Shown here: in pieces, positions 35,898 to 45,407 of the stretch
Numbering within the stretch: the stretch's first letter is position 1
How the letters are laid out: every line of letters starts with the position of its first letter
From: Gammaproteobacteria bacterium
GTDB lineage: Bacteria; Pseudomonadota; Gammaproteobacteria; Xanthomonadales; SZUA-5
Assembly (NCBI GenBank): GCA_030430155.1
Contig: JAUIFV010000016.1
Span: 1 to 46,124, forward strand
DNA: 46,124 nt
Direction of reading: 5' to 3'
Position numbers and translations under genes: made by a program
Notes under the pieces: generated by a model
Told to the model about the DNA's origin: nothing
Seen by the model: the letters and a program-made list of their open reading frames with translations, nothing else
The model's database searches: none

Positions 35898-36746
35898 ATG
35901 GCGAAGCACGGCGGCGGATTGATGCGCTATCTGAAGGCAGCCTTCACCTGGCGTTGGAACCTGCTCGCCCTGGCCAGCGCGGTGGGTCTGGGGGCGCTCA
36001 GCCCGGCGCCAGAAGTGGTGCTGCCGATCGTCGCCGCGGCCGAGTTGGCCTATCTGACCGGTTTGATCTCCATTCCCAAGTTTCGTCAGGCCATCGACAT
36101 GCGCGAGCATGCCGCCAGTCGCAGCGAGGCGCCGCGCAAGCAGGGCGGCCGCGACAGCGTGGAAGCGCTGCTGCGCGAGCTGGCACCGGGACTGCGTAAG
36201 CGCTTCTTGGAATTACGCGAGCGCTGCCTGACCATGCGCCGCATTGCCCGCGGATTGAGCAACTCCGACGGCAGCGCCGATGACCTTCGCACGCCTGGCC
36301 TGGACAAGCTGCTCTGGGTGTTCCTGCGCCTGCTTTACTCGCACCAGGGCTTGACCCGCTTTCTTGACGAGACCGACAGCAAGGCCCTGGAGCAGCAGAT
36401 CAGCAAGCTGGAAGGTCGCCGCGCCAAGCTGGCCGAGGGCGACGATCGATTGCGCAAGAGCCTGACCGACGCCATCGCCACCACCAGCATGCGCCTGCAG
36501 AATCTGCGCAACGCAGAACGCAACGCCGAGTTCGTGGCCCTGGAACTGGATCGCATCCAGGCCAAGATCCTGGCCCTGTCCGAGATGGCGGTGAATAACC
36601 AGAGCCCGGATTTCATCACCAGCCAGGTCGACGCGGTGGCCGCCGGCATGGCCGAAACCGAATCGGCAATCAAGGAACTCAACTACATCACCGGACTGGG
36701 TGAGACCCTGGAAGAAGCGCCAAGCATCCTTGAACGATCCATCTAG
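35898..36746 (+). CDS. Membrane-anchored coiled-coil protein, unknown function
   Basis: This 282-residue protein has two hydrophobic segments close to the N-terminus (about residues 17-32 and 35-54; 'NLLALASAVGLGALS' and 'VVLPIVAAAELAYLTGLI'). A long charged, heptad-rich helical region follows (about 70-260; 'ALEQQISKLEGRRAKLAEGDDRLRKSL'), with Leu/Glu/Arg spacing of a coiled coil. I do not recognise a family. ATG 35898 is preceded by a perfect AGGAGG at 35881-35886, with a rather long 11-base spacing. It may be a cell-envelope scaffolding protein; this is a guess from architecture only. Confidence 0.75.
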   Translation: MAKHGGGLMRYLKAAFTWRWNLLALASAVGLGALSPAPEVVLPIVAAAELAYLTGLISIPKFRQAIDMREHAASRSEAPRKQGGRDSVEALLRELAPGLRKRFLELRERCLTMRRIARGLSNSDGSADDLRTPGLDKLLWVFLRLLYSHQGLTRFLDETDSKALEQQISKLEGRRAKLAEGDDRLRKSLTDAIATTSMRLQNLRNAERNAEFVALELDRIQAKILALSEMAVNNQSPDFITSQVDAVAAGMAETESAIKELNYITGLGETLEEAPSILERSI

Positions 36747-36775
36747 CTCGCTACGGTGCGCCTTCGCGCGGCCTC

Positions 36776-36805
36776 CTGAGCCCTGGATCCTGGGCCCTGG
36801 GCCCT
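36776..36805 (-). repeat. Single right-arm heptad array J
   Basis: The bottom strand reads AGGGCCC, AGGGCCC, AGGATCC, AGGGCTC, AG. It lies in the 83-base gap between the coiled-coil gene and the ankyrin gene. No left arm is visible. Confidence 0.82.
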
Positions 36806-36829
36806 CGCTCTAACCTATACTTCCGCGCA

Positions 36830-39800
36830 ATGACCACCTCCCGCCCATCCTGGCTGCCTACAGGCTGCGTCTGCATGCTGCTGCTGGCCGCCTCGGCACT
36901 GGCGGCGGCTTGGCTGCCGGCGCCTTGGGGTGCACGCGCGCTGGTTGGGGTGGCGGCGGCTCTGCTGGCATTGTTCGCCGCCAACGCCCCGCGCGATGGC
37001 GGCTGGACACAACAGTCGGCCGAGGCCTCGCTGCGCTGGCTGATGTGCATAGCCGTACTGTTGCCGCATCTGCTGCTGGCCGAGTTCCTGGTCGGGCCTG
37101 CGCTGGGCATGGTCGGTCGCGCGCAGGGGCCGGGAGCGGCGCTGCTGCTGGCGACCATGCTCGCCGCGCAGGTGCTGATCTGGTGGCGCTGGTGGCCGGC
37201 GCCCGGGCTCCTTTGGGCCGATGCGCTGGAGAGCGAAAAGGGTCGATGGCCCTCGCTGGCGCTGGAACGGGCGCTACTGTTGCGTCGTTCCGATCAGTTC
37301 TGGCGGCATGGAATCTGGGTCGCCATCTGCCTGGCCGGTATCGGCCTGATAGGCGGCTTGTTGGCGTGGTCGCGGCGGCCGCTGGAGCCGCTGCAGACGC
37401 TCCCGGCTGCGGTTGCCGCGTTGGCCATCTGCGCCGGCGCTACGATCGGGCTGCTGCGGCATGCGCAGCGCGCAGAGCTGGCCCGGCCCAGGCATCTGTC
37501 TTTCCTGGATGAAGCTCATGCGGCCGACGCCCCGATCGCAGAGGACGAGGCCGCGGAGGGCGAAGCGACGCAGGCCCACGAGGCCGACTGCCACCAGCAG
37601 CTCCTGCAGGCCGCGCGGCGTGGCGATGGACTGGCGGTAGAGGCTGCCCTGGAAGCTGGCGCCGACGTCCACACCAAGCCGGATCTGAGCGATGCCGATC
37701 AGCGTGACGCGTTGACTCGAGCCGCTGCCAGCGGCCAGATCCACGCGGTCCGCGCGCTGCTGCAGGCGCGCGCCGAGGTCAATCCCGAGGGCAGCGTGCT
37801 CAGTCCGCTGATGGCGGCGACTCAGGCCAGCTTCGCCGGTCGCGCCGAAGTGGTGTCGGCGCTGCTCAGCAACGGCGCCAATCCGCTGATCAGCGACGAG
37901 CAGGGTCGCACCCCGCTGCATCATGCCGCGCTGTGCCGCGACCCGGCCGTGGCTCAAGCGCTGCTCGACGCCGGCGCCAATCTGGACCAGCTGGACAACG
38001 ACGGTCACACCGCCCTGGCGAGGGCGGCCGAACAACAGAACGTGGCGTTGATGACCCACCTGATCGCGCAGGGCGCCAGCCTGCAGCCCGACGGCGGCCT
38101 GCCGGTGCTGCTGGCGCTATGCCAGGGGCCCAATGACGCCACCGCCGGCCTGACCCTGCTGCTCAAGCACAAGGTCAAGTTAAGCGCCGTCGACGGCGAA
38201 GGGATGAGCGCACTGCACTGGGCCGCCAGACGCGGTCATGCCGCGCTGGTAGAGGCGCTGCTGGAAGCGGGCGCAGCGGTCGATCTGCTCTGCAGCGGCG
38301 GACGCAGTGCACTGCACTGGGCCGCCAAGCAGGGCCACGAACGGGTCCTGCAGCGGCTGGCCTTCTGGCACCCCAAGGCCGATATCGCCGACAACGGCGG
38401 CGACAGTGCGTTGCACCTGGCGGTACAGGCCGAGGGCATCACCAGCGAGAGTATCCGCCTGCTGCTGGCCCTGGGCGCGCAGCCCGAGCAACGCAACGGT
38501 AGCGGCAAGACCGCGGTGGAGCTGGCCCTGGCGCTGAGCCGTTGGCCGCTGGTGCGTGCCATTGACCCAAGCGTCACTATTCCCAGCAGCTTCAGCGCAG
38601 AGCAGGGTGAGGGCGAAGTAGAGGTCCAGAGCAAGGCGCCAGAGGTCCCCATCGTCGACCCCGATCAGGTGCTGGCCGAGGCCGTGCGCAAGGGCAAGGA
38701 AACCCTGGTCAAGGAGCTGTTGCGCACTGGCAGCATCAGCGTCGACGGGCTGGCCGATGCGCTGATCGCCCTGGCTGCATCGGGTAGTGTCGAACTTGCC
38801 GAGCCGATCTTCGCTGCCGGACTGGACCCGGCCGAGGGCACGCCGAGCGCCTTGGATCGGCTGCTGGCGCTCGATCCAGTGCCGCAGGAATTGGTCGAGC
38901 GCTGCCTGCAGCATTGTCTGCAGACCGAGAAATCGCCGCTGCTGTTGGCCATCGCCGGTGCCGCCAGCGCCACCGTCGATGAGGCCTGGCTGGGCAGTTT
39001 GTTGGTCAAAGCGGTGGCCGGCAAGGCTAGCGCAGGGGTGCGCGACCAGCGTCGCCGGGGCCCGCTACATCGCGCCCTGCTGCGCCGAGGTGACGACTTC
39101 ATCGAGGCCTTGCTGCGTGCCCGACCGCCGCTCAACGCGGTCGACGCGGGCGGACTGGCGCCGCTGCATCTGCTGGTTTTGCGCGACGATCTGGACAGGC
39201 TGCGATTTGCCAGGGCGATGATACGCGCCGGCGCCGACCCGGCGGTGCCGGCCAGCGACGGTCGCACGCCCAGTGGTATCGCGCTGGCTGACGGCAAGCC
39301 GGAGCTGGCCGCGCTGCTCGACTGGCCGCCGCTGGCACACCCGGCGCGGCCGCTGCGGGAGGCCGATCTGGCCCGCGCCGCGCGCGCCGATGATCGCGCT
39401 ACGGTGGCCCGGCTGCTGCAGCTGGGACTGCCGGTGGACGGCCGCGACGAACGCGGCGCCACCGCGCTGGTGCACGCCGCCGGCGCAGGTCACCTGCAGC
39501 TGGTGACCGAGCTGCTGGCGGCCGGTGCCGATCCCGATGCGGCGACCGAGAGCGGTGCCACCGCGCTGTCGGCGGCCTGCGTCAGCGGCCACAAGCACAT
39601 CATCGGACTGCTGCTCACCGCCGGGGTGGACGTGGATCAGCGCATGCGCGAGGGTCTGACCCCGCTGATGGTGGCGGCCAGCGTGTTGCGCACCGACATG
39701 GTGGAGCTGCTGATCGAGCGCGGCGCCGAGGTCAACGCTGTCGCCCATGGTCAGCTGACCGCACTGGAGGCGGCGGTGATGAGCGCGCTGGCCCAGGGCG

Positions 39801-40192
39801 CCCCCAGCACCGCGCTGGGCTGTGTGCGTCTGCTGCTGCAGCACGGCGCCAGGGTGGATCTGGCGGTCACCGGTAAGGGCGGCTTGCTGCATCGGGTGCT
39901 CGGTGCCGGGCAGTCGCGGCCGCCGGCGCCCGAGGACGCATTGGCGACGGTGATGGCCATGCTGCTGGAGCAGGCCAGCGACCTGGACGCCACCGACGCC
40001 CAGCAGCGCACGGCGCTGCACTGGGCCTGCCGCAACTCACTGCTGCGCTGCGCCGAGCTGCTGATCGATCGCGGTGCCTGCCGCGACCCGCAGGACGACA
40101 TGGGTCAGACTCCCTTTGATCTGCTCGCGCCGCGCTGGCGACCCGCACTGGGCGGCAAGCTGGCCGGACCGCCATCGGGGGGCCGCCGATGA
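36830..40192 (+). CDS. Large membrane-anchored ankyrin-repeat protein
   Basis: This 1120-residue protein has an N-terminal membrane domain of about 220 residues with five or six hydrophobic segments. An acidic linker follows (EDEAAEGEATQAHEADC), then about twenty ankyrin repeats to the C-terminus, in three blocks (about 245-570, 625-840 and 845-1110). Typical units are 'DEQGRTPLHHAALCRDPAVAQALLDAGANL', 'GMSALHWAARRGHAALVEALLEAGAAV' and 'GATALVHAAGAGHLQLVTELLAAGADP'. Such proteins bind other proteins; the partner is unknown. The stop overlaps the dprA start (ATGA), so it forms an operon with dprA and smg. A role near DNA uptake is possible from context only. Confidence 0.9.
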   Translation: MTTSRPSWLPTGCVCMLLLAASALAAAWLPAPWGARALVGVAAALLALFAANAPRDGGWTQQSAEASLRWLMCIAVLLPHLLLAEFLVGPALGMVGRAQGPGAALLLATMLAAQVLIWWRWWPAPGLLWADALESEKGRWPSLALERALLLRRSDQFWRHGIWVAICLAGIGLIGGLLAWSRRPLEPLQTLPAAVAALAICAGATIGLLRHAQRAELARPRHLSFLDEAHAADAPIAEDEAAEGEATQAHEADCHQQLLQAARRGDGLAVEAALEAGADVHTKPDLSDADQRDALTRAAASGQIHAVRALLQARAEVNPEGSVLSPLMAATQASFAGRAEVVSALLSNGANPLISDEQGRTPLHHAALCRDPAVAQALLDAGANLDQLDNDGHTALARAAEQQNVALMTHLIAQGASLQPDGGLPVLLALCQGPNDATAGLTLLLKHKVKLSAVDGEGMSALHWAARRGHAALVEALLEAGAAVDLLCSGGRSALHWAAKQGHERVLQRLAFWHPKADIADNGGDSALHLAVQAEGITSESIRLLLALGAQPEQRNGSGKTAVELALALSRWPLVRAIDPSVTIPSSFSAEQGEGEVEVQSKAPEVPIVDPDQVLAEAVRKGKETLVKELLRTGSISVDGLADALIALAASGSVELAEPIFAAGLDPAEGTPSALDRLLALDPVPQELVERCLQHCLQTEKSPLLLAIAGAASATVDEAWLGSLLVKAVAGKASAGVRDQRRRGPLHRALLRRGDDFIEALLRARPPLNAVDAGGLAPLHLLVLRDDLDRLRFARAMIRAGADPAVPASDGRTPSGIALADGKPELAALLDWPPLAHPARPLREADLARAARADDRATVARLLQLGLPVDGRDERGATALVHAAGAGHLQLVTELLAAGADPDAATESGATALSAACVSGHKHIIGLLLTAGVDVDQRMREGLTPLMVAASVLRTDMVELLIERGAEVNAVAHGQLTALEAAVMSALAQGAPSTALGCVRLLLQHGARVDLAVTGKGGLLHRVLGAGQSRPPAPEDALATVMAMLLEQASDLDATDAQQRTALHWACRNSLLRCAELLIDRGACRDPQDDMGQTPFDLLAPRWRPALGGKLAGPPSGGRR

Positions 40193-41292
40193 GCGCCGAG
40201 CAGCAGGCCTGGTTGCGCCTGCTGCGCACCCCACGCCTGGGCTCGGTCGGTTTGCTCAAGGGGCTGCAGCAGCACGGCAGCGCCGCTGCCTGGGTGTCTT
40301 CCACGGCGCGGCCACCGGCCTTGCCCGATGCGGCAGCAGAGATCGACCAACGCTGGCTGGAGCGACCGGATCGGCACTTGCTGACCTTCAATGACCCGGA
40401 CTATCCGGCGCTGTTGCGACAGATCGCCGATCCGCCGGCGGCGCTGTGGATCGCCGGCGACCCCAGCGCCCTGTGGCTGCCGCAGCTGGCCGTGGTCGGC
40501 AGCCGCAACGCCAGCGCCGGCGGCTTGGCCTTGGCCAAGGACTTCAGCGCCACCCTGGCCCGCAGCGGTCTGGCGATCACCAGCGGTTTGGCGCTGGGTA
40601 TCGACGGGGTCGCCCACCAGGCCTGTCTGGATGCTGGCGGCCTTACCCTGGCTGCGGTCGGTCACGGGCCCGATCAGATCTATCCACGCAGCCATCGCGC
40701 GCTGGCCGAGCGAATCATCGTCGACGGCGCAGTAATCAGCGAATTCCCGCCCGGCACGGCGCCGCGACCGGGGCATTTTCCGCGCCGCAATCGGATCATT
40801 GCCGGCCTGGCGTTGGGCACGCTGGTGGTGGAGGCGGGTCTGGCCAGCGGCTCGCTGATCACCGCCCGATTGGCCAGCGAGGCCGGCAGGGAGATTTTTG
40901 CCATACCCGGATCCATCCACAATCCGCTGGCCAAGGGCTGTCACCGGCTGATCCGTGACGGCGCCAAGCTGGTCGAAAGCGCGCAGGAAATCTACGCCGA
41001 GCTGACGCCACTGGCGCGGCAGTGGGCGGACAGTTTGCGCGCACACTTGATGGAATCGTCCTGTGCCCCCAACTCGCAGAGCAAAGCTGGCACGAACGAT
41101 GCAATGCCAGATCCAGAGTACGCCACGCTGATTGCGGCATTGGGATTTGATCCGGTGAGCATGGACGGTTTGGTTGAGCGGACCGGATTGACGGTCAACC
41201 AGCTTTCCTCCATGCTGCTGAAATTGGAATTGGATGGGGAGGTAGTTGCAACCCCGGGCGGCCGATACTGCCGCGCACATGAGAGAGGGTAA
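40189..41292 (+). CDS. dprA: DNA processing protein DprA
   Basis: This 367-residue protein protects incoming single-stranded DNA and loads RecA during natural transformation. It has an N-terminal helical region, then the Rossmann-like core with '[13 protein letters not shown]', '[18 protein letters not shown]', '[22 protein letters not shown]', '[29 protein letters not shown]' and '[13 protein letters not shown]'. A C-terminal winged-helix domain follows (about 305-365; '[39 protein letters not shown]'). Starts and stops overlap with both neighbours. The linker before the winged helix carries a sequence matching a sigma-54 promoter. Confidence 0.95.
   Translation: MSAEQQAWLRLLRTPRLGSVGLLKGLQQHGSAAAWVSSTARPPALPDAAAEIDQRWLERPDRHLLTFNDPDYPALLRQIADPPAALWIAGDPSALWLPQLAVVGSRNASAGGLALAKDFSATLARSGLAITSGLALGIDGVAHQACLDAGGLTLAAVGHGPDQIYPRSHRALAERIIVDGAVISEFPPGTAPRPGHFPRRNRIIAGLALGTLVVEAGLASGSLITARLASEAGREIFAIPGSIHNPLAKGCHRLIRDGAKLVESAQEIYAELTPLARQWADSLRAHLMESSCAPNSQSKAGTNDAMPDPEYATLIAALGFDPVSMDGLVERTGLTVNQLSSMLLKLELDGEVVATPGGRYCRAHERG
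41087..41103 (+). promoter_or_regulatory. Sigma-54-like promoter sequence inside dprA
   Basis: CTGGCACGAACGATGCA matches the -24/-12 consensus YTGGCACG, N4, TTGCW at all but one position (A for the first T of TTGC), with the required GG-N10-GC spacing. It lies about 190 bases before smg. It could be a chance match in coding DNA: a TGGCACG heptamer alone is expected a few times in a window this size. Confidence 0.35.
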
Positions 41293-41771
41293 TGAAAGAA
41301 GAAAGCGTCCTGGACGTACTGCTTTATCTTTTCGAAAACTACTTCTACGACGATCCCGACGCCGAAGTTGATCGGGATTCCCTGCAGCATTCCCTGGCCG
41401 AAGCCGGCTTTTCCACCCGCGAAATCAACAAAGCCTTCCGCTGGCTCGACGAGCTCACCGCTTTGCGCCCGCAAAGCGAGCTGGCCGCAGCCGACGATGG
41501 GCCGGTGCGGGTGCTGGCACCGCAGGAGCTGGAGCGCCTGGAATGCGACTCACTGGGCTTTTTGATGTTCCTGCAGCAGCAGCGCATCCTCACTCCCACC
41601 CAGCGCGAACTGGTGCTGGATCGGGTGATGGCCCTGGACACCGACCTGGTTGATCTGGACGACCTCAAGTGGGTGGTGCTGATGGTGCTGTTCAACCAGC
41701 CTGGACAGGAGGAAGCCGTGGCCTGGATGGAGAATTTGATCTTCCAGGATCCGGCGGAGATGCGGCACTAA
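41292..41771 (+). CDS. smg: Smg protein (DUF494 family)
   Basis: This 159-residue acidic cytoplasmic protein reads '[51 protein letters not shown]' at the N-terminus and '[29 protein letters not shown]' in the middle, the pattern of the Smg/DUF494 family. It is commonly encoded directly after dprA and before topA. Its function is not established. The ATG overlaps the dprA TAA (TAATG) with GAGAGGG just upstream. The usual topA does not follow; a heptad array and a convergent gene come next. Confidence 0.92.
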   Translation: MKEESVLDVLLYLFENYFYDDPDAEVDRDSLQHSLAEAGFSTREINKAFRWLDELTALRPQSELAAADDGPVRVLAPQELERLECDSLGFLMFLQQQRILTPTQRELVLDRVMALDTDLVDLDDLKWVVLMVLFNQPGQEEAVAWMENLIFQDPAEMRH

Positions 41772-41778
41772 CGCACCG

Positions 41779-41810
41779 AGGCCCAGGGTAGAAAGGGCCC
41801 AGGGCCCAGG
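41779..41810 (+). repeat. Single left-arm heptad array K
   Basis: This is a partly degenerate array in the convergent gap between smg and the secreted hypothetical gene. It ends AGGGCCC, AGGGCCC, AGG and starts with a decayed AGGCCC/AGGGTAG part. No right arm lies before the stop of the opposite gene. Confidence 0.78.
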
Positions 41811-41827
41811 TTGCGCGGCGCTGATGG

Positions 41828-42757
41828 TCAATCCAGAACCGTCAGCCGAATCTCGCCGCTGAAGTTGAGCGGCGGAAGCAGATTGGGATTAGGCAGCAGA
41901 TCAACGTTGTAACTTAGCTCCTCGGCCTTGCCGATGAAGCGCGGGCCGGATTCGAACATCTCGGCAGCGACCACGCAGCGGCTGCCGGTCAAGGTGATGG
42001 TGTAGTTGATGCAGGCGCCCAGCGCGACATGGACGCAGCGAAACTCGTACTCATCAATGCGGCTGAGCAACCGCGAGCGCGGGTTATGCACCTGATCGAT
42101 GACCAGATCGACGTTGTTGAGGATCTGCCCCAATTGCGCCGCATCCGGCTGTCCCGGGGCGATAGCGACCTTGTAGGTCTGTTCGTTGGGTGAGAACTGG
42201 ACGCCGCAATCGCTGTCGCTGCTGCTGGGCTGCAGCTCGACGAGGACCGAGTTGCCCTGATTTTCCAGTACCGCACGCTTGCCACTGACTCGATGAGCGG
42301 TGAGGTCTACCCGATCGGTAAACAGCGGGAAGAACTCGTAGTCGATCAGCTCACCGTCCGCAGTCTGCAGCTGTGCGCGATTGGTCGTAGTAAAGCGCAA
42401 TCGATAGGGTCGGCTTTCTTCGGCCACCGTTGTGGCTTCCTGTGGGGTGCATTCCAGGCAGCCGGCGCGATCGACTCGATACAGCGGCGAGCTGAGCTCG
42501 GCCACGGCAGCAGGATCGACGATTTCCCTGAGCTGGCCCTGCATGACCCGGTAGGTGGGTGCGCCGGCCTCCTCGAAGCTCAGAGTGACCAGCGCATAGC
42601 CGCCAGGGCCGATCTGCAGCTGCATGAACTTGCCGTTGGCGCCCGCTTGCCACCACAGTCCGGGAGTGGGCTGCAGTGCCTGTGCGGCGCTGGTCAGAGC
42701 AAGGCTCGTTGCCGCCGCGGCGGCGGTCTTCAGGATCGTCTTTCGCAGGTTGCTCAT
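41828..42757 (-). CDS. Secreted hypothetical protein
   Basis: This 309-residue protein has a signal peptide (MSNLRKTILKTAAAAATSLA, cleavage near AQA-LQ). The mature part begins LQPTPGLWWQAGANGKFMQLQ, a pattern I associate with small secreted proteins of this group, and holds seven or so cysteines including a CLEC pair. No catalytic motif is visible. ATG 42757 is chosen because it starts the signal peptide; the frame extends 15 codons further. It is monocistronic, convergent with smg. Function unknown. Confidence 0.72.
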   Translation of the reverse strand: MSNLRKTILKTAAAAATSLALTSAAQALQPTPGLWWQAGANGKFMQLQIGPGGYALVTLSFEEAGAPTYRVMQGQLREIVDPAAVAELSSPLYRVDRAGCLECTPQEATTVAEESRPYRLRFTTTNRAQLQTADGELIDYEFFPLFTDRVDLTAHRVSGKRAVLENQGNSVLVELQPSSSDSDCGVQFSPNEQTYKVAIAPGQPDAAQLGQILNNVDLVIDQVHNPRSRLLSRIDEYEFRCVHVALGACINYTITLTGSRCVVAAEMFESGPRFIGKAEELSYNVDLLPNPNLLPPLNFSGEIRLTVLD

Positions 42758-42917
42758 CGCGTTATCCGAAGTTGAGGGTACGAAGCCAAAGTCAGGCTTC
42801 ATTAACGCAGATCGAAATAGTCAGCAAAAGTTCAACCCAAGCGACACCAAGGCCCTGAATCGCAAGGATCGGGCAAGGCTCCTGGGTAAGACCACTACGG
42901 CGCTCAGGCGATGCAGG

Positions 42918-43868
42918 CTAGCCGCGACACCACGGCAGCGCATCCAGATCGATATTCCCCCCGGAGAAGATCACTCCCACCCGCTGCCCGGCGAACTGCT
43001 CGCGATAGCGCAGCATCGCCGCCACCACGGTGGCGCAGGAGGGCTCGATGATGATCTTCATCCGCTCCCAGACCAGGCGCAGCGCGGCGATCGTTTCAGC
43101 GTCGCTGACGGTCAGTATTTGCGCGTGGTGGTCGTTCAGGATCCCAAAATTGATCTCGCCCAGGTTCGCGCGCAGGCCGTCGCAGATGGTCTCCGGGCGG
43201 ATGATCTCGCGGCGTTCGCCGGCCTGCATGGATTGCCAGGCGTCGTTGGCGCCTTCGGGCTCGGCGCCGACGATCTGCGCGCTGGGGCACAGAGCAGCGA
43301 GGCTGATTGCGCTGCCGGCCAGCAGGCCACCGCCGCTGACCGGGGCAATCAGTTGATCGACCCGACCGATCTCGCGCAGCAACTCCAGCGCCGCCGTGCC
43401 CTGACCGGCAATGATGCGGGCATCGGCATAGGGGTGGATCATGCTCGCCCCGGTGCGCGCCTGCACTTCCGCACAGGTCTGCTCGCGTGCCGCCAACGAC
43501 GGCGCGCAGAGGATCGCCTCGGCGCCGTAGCCGCGCACCGCTGCCAGTTTGGGTTTGGCGCTGTCTTCGGGCATCACCACGTAGGCCGGAATGCCGCGAG
43601 ACTGCGCCGCCAGCGCCAAGGCTTGGCCGTGATTGCCGGAGGAATGGGTGACTACCCCGGCGGGCGCTTCGGCATCGCTCAGCGACCACACCGCATTGCA
43701 GGCCCCGCGAAACTTGAAGGCGCCCACCCGCTGGAAGTTCTCGGCCTTGAAGTACAGCTCGGCGCCGATCATCGCTTCCAGTGACCGCGAGCGCAGCACC
43801 GGGGTGCGATGGGCATGCGCGGCAATCCGTTCGGCGGCGGCCCAAACCTGGTCGATGGTCACGCTCAT
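42918..43868 (-). CDS. Threonine/serine dehydratase-like PLP enzyme
   Basis: This 316-residue fold-type II PLP enzyme has the PLP lysine Lys52 in 'GAFKFRGACNAV', the phosphate/substrate loop 'THSSGNHGQALALAA', the glycine loop 'PVSGGGLLAG' and a late 'VIFSGGNIDL'. The length and lack of an ACT domain match catabolic threonine dehydratase, serine racemase or threo-3-hydroxyaspartate dehydratase; I cannot separate these by eye. The ATG overlaps the thiolase stop by 4 bases, so the two are translationally coupled, with the thiolase first. Confidence 0.9.
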   Translation of the reverse strand: MSVTIDQVWAAAERIAAHAHRTPVLRSRSLEAMIGAELYFKAENFQRVGAFKFRGACNAVWSLSDAEAPAGVVTHSSGNHGQALALAAQSRGIPAYVVMPEDSAKPKLAAVRGYGAEAILCAPSLAAREQTCAEVQARTGASMIHPYADARIIAGQGTAALELLREIGRVDQLIAPVSGGGLLAGSAISLAALCPSAQIVGAEPEGANDAWQSMQAGERREIIRPETICDGLRANLGEINFGILNDHHAQILTVSDAETIAALRLVWERMKIIIEPSCATVVAAMLRYREQFAGQRVGVIFSGGNIDLDALPWCRG

Positions 43869-45148
43869 CGCGCCGCTCCCATGCTGCGCAGCAGCGCCAC
43901 GCTGCCTTGACCGCCGTCGGCGCAGATACTCACCACCGCGTGGCTACCGGGCGGGCGAGCGGCCAGCGCCTTGATCGCCTGCGAGAGGATCCGCGCGCCG
44001 GTAGCGCCGAAGGGGTGACCCAGGGCCAGGCTGCCGCCGTTGGGATTGATGCGGCTGCGGTCCACGCTGCCCAGGTCGGCATCCACGCCTGCCTTGTTGC
44101 GTCTGAACTCGGCGCTGTCGAAGGCGGCCAGGTTGGCCAGCACCTGGGCGGCGAAGGCCTCGTGGATCTCCCACAGATCGATGTCGGCGAAGCGCAGTCC
44201 CTGTCTGGCCAGCAGTCGCGGCAGCGCATAGGCCGGCGCCATCAGCAGGCCCTCGTTGCGCAGATCCACTGCGGCCAGCTCGAAGTCCACCAGTTCCACC
44301 CGCGGCGCTGCGGCGGGCAGCCGCTGTAGCCCGGCTTCGCTGCTGACCCAGATCCCGGCGGCGCCGTCGGTCAGCGGCGAGGAGTTGCCGGCGGTCAGGG
44401 TGCCTGCGGCGCTGCGATCGAAGGCCGGCTTGAGCTTGGCCAGGCGTTCGGCCGAGGTGTCGGGGCGCAGCATGCCGTCGCGCTGATGACCGTCCACTGC
44501 GATGGTTAGCGAGTCAAAGAAGCCGGCCTGCTGCGCTTTGACTGCGTTCTGATGACTGGCCAGGGCGATGGCATCCTGCTCGCTGCGACCGATCTTCCAC
44601 TCTTTGGCCATCAGCTCGGTGTGCTCGCCCATCGATAACCCGGTGCTGCGATTGGCGACCTTGGGGATGTACAAACCCAGCGCGCCCCAGGGCAGCTTGC
44701 CGAGCATGCCGACCCTTGCGCCCAGGCTGCGCGCCTGGCCGAAACGGCGGATCCAATCGCTGAGGCGCTGACTCAGTCCAAACTGCACCCGGCTCATGCT
44801 TTCCGAGCCGCCCGCCAGGACCAGGTCGGCGCCGCCGCGCTGTATCTGCGCCGCGCCCTCGAATGCCGCGACCATGCTGGTCGAACAGGCCAGCACGGTG
44901 CTGCGCGCCGGCGTATGCGGATCCATTCCGGCCTCCAGCATCACCTCGCGAGCAATGTTTGACCAGGCCAGATTGGCCGCCACCGTTCCCCACACCACCG
45001 CGTCGGGGCGATCGTCGTCGGCCAGCTGCGCCTGCATCGCCTTCATCACCGGCACGCTCATCGCCAGCGCGTCGTAGTTGGCCAGTTCGCCATCAACGCG
45101 GGCGAAGGGCGTGCGCAATCCAGCAGCGAGATAGACGGGTGTGGACAT
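43865..45148 (-). CDS. Thiolase, acetyl-CoA C-acyltransferase (FadI-like)
   Basis: This 427-residue thiolase condenses or cleaves acyl-CoA. The nucleophilic cysteine is Cys88 in 'STVLACSTSMVAAFEGA', the catalytic histidine is in 'EIHEAFAAQVLAN', another motif is 'NPNGGSLALGHPFGATGARI', and the second cysteine is in 'ICADGGQGSV'. Blocks such as 'RSTGLSMGEHTELMAKEW' and 'AGNSSPLTDGAAGIWV' resemble FadI rather than biosynthetic thiolases, but no fadJ partner is nearby. ATG 45148 begins the canonical 'VYLAAGLRTPFAR'; the upstream 25-codon extension is unlikely. It is co-transcribed with the downstream PLP enzyme gene. Confidence 0.92.
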   Translation of the reverse strand: MSTPVYLAAGLRTPFARVDGELANYDALAMSVPVMKAMQAQLADDDRPDAVVWGTVAANLAWSNIAREVMLEAGMDPHTPARSTVLACSTSMVAAFEGAAQIQRGGADLVLAGGSESMSRVQFGLSQRLSDWIRRFGQARSLGARVGMLGKLPWGALGLYIPKVANRSTGLSMGEHTELMAKEWKIGRSEQDAIALASHQNAVKAQQAGFFDSLTIAVDGHQRDGMLRPDTSAERLAKLKPAFDRSAAGTLTAGNSSPLTDGAAGIWVSSEAGLQRLPAAAPRVELVDFELAAVDLRNEGLLMAPAYALPRLLARQGLRFADIDLWEIHEAFAAQVLANLAAFDSAEFRRNKAGVDADLGSVDRSRINPNGGSLALGHPFGATGARILSQAIKALAARPPGSHAVVSICADGGQGSVALLRSMGAAR

Positions 45149-45328
45149 GGCTGAGCTCTGGCCGGCGATGAGGGACGCATAGCGTACTACCGACGCATCG
45201 CAATGCCGCCGCTGAGACTGCAATGTGCACGAGCCGTCGCGCGATTCACCCGCTCAGACGCTGTCGGTCGAGCGGACACAGGAACTCGGAATCACCTTAA
45301 GCCATTGATTTAACTAAGCCAATCAAAG

Positions 45329-45345
45329 TTGGCACGGATGCTGGT
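45329..45345 (+). promoter_or_regulatory. Candidate sigma-54-type promoter for the BON gene
   Basis: TTGGCACGGATGCTGGT has a perfect -24 element and an imperfect -12 (CTGGT). It differs from the site before rtcB at only two positions, and both are preceded by CAAAG. It lies about 62 bases before the BON gene start. A preceding AT-rich tract (45297-45328) is consistent with a control region. Confidence 0.5.
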
Positions 45346-45407
45346 TAGTCCTTGGCAAGCCAGCGGCGCTGACGTCGCGGCGAGTACCTCAACACAAGGA
45401 AGCCATC

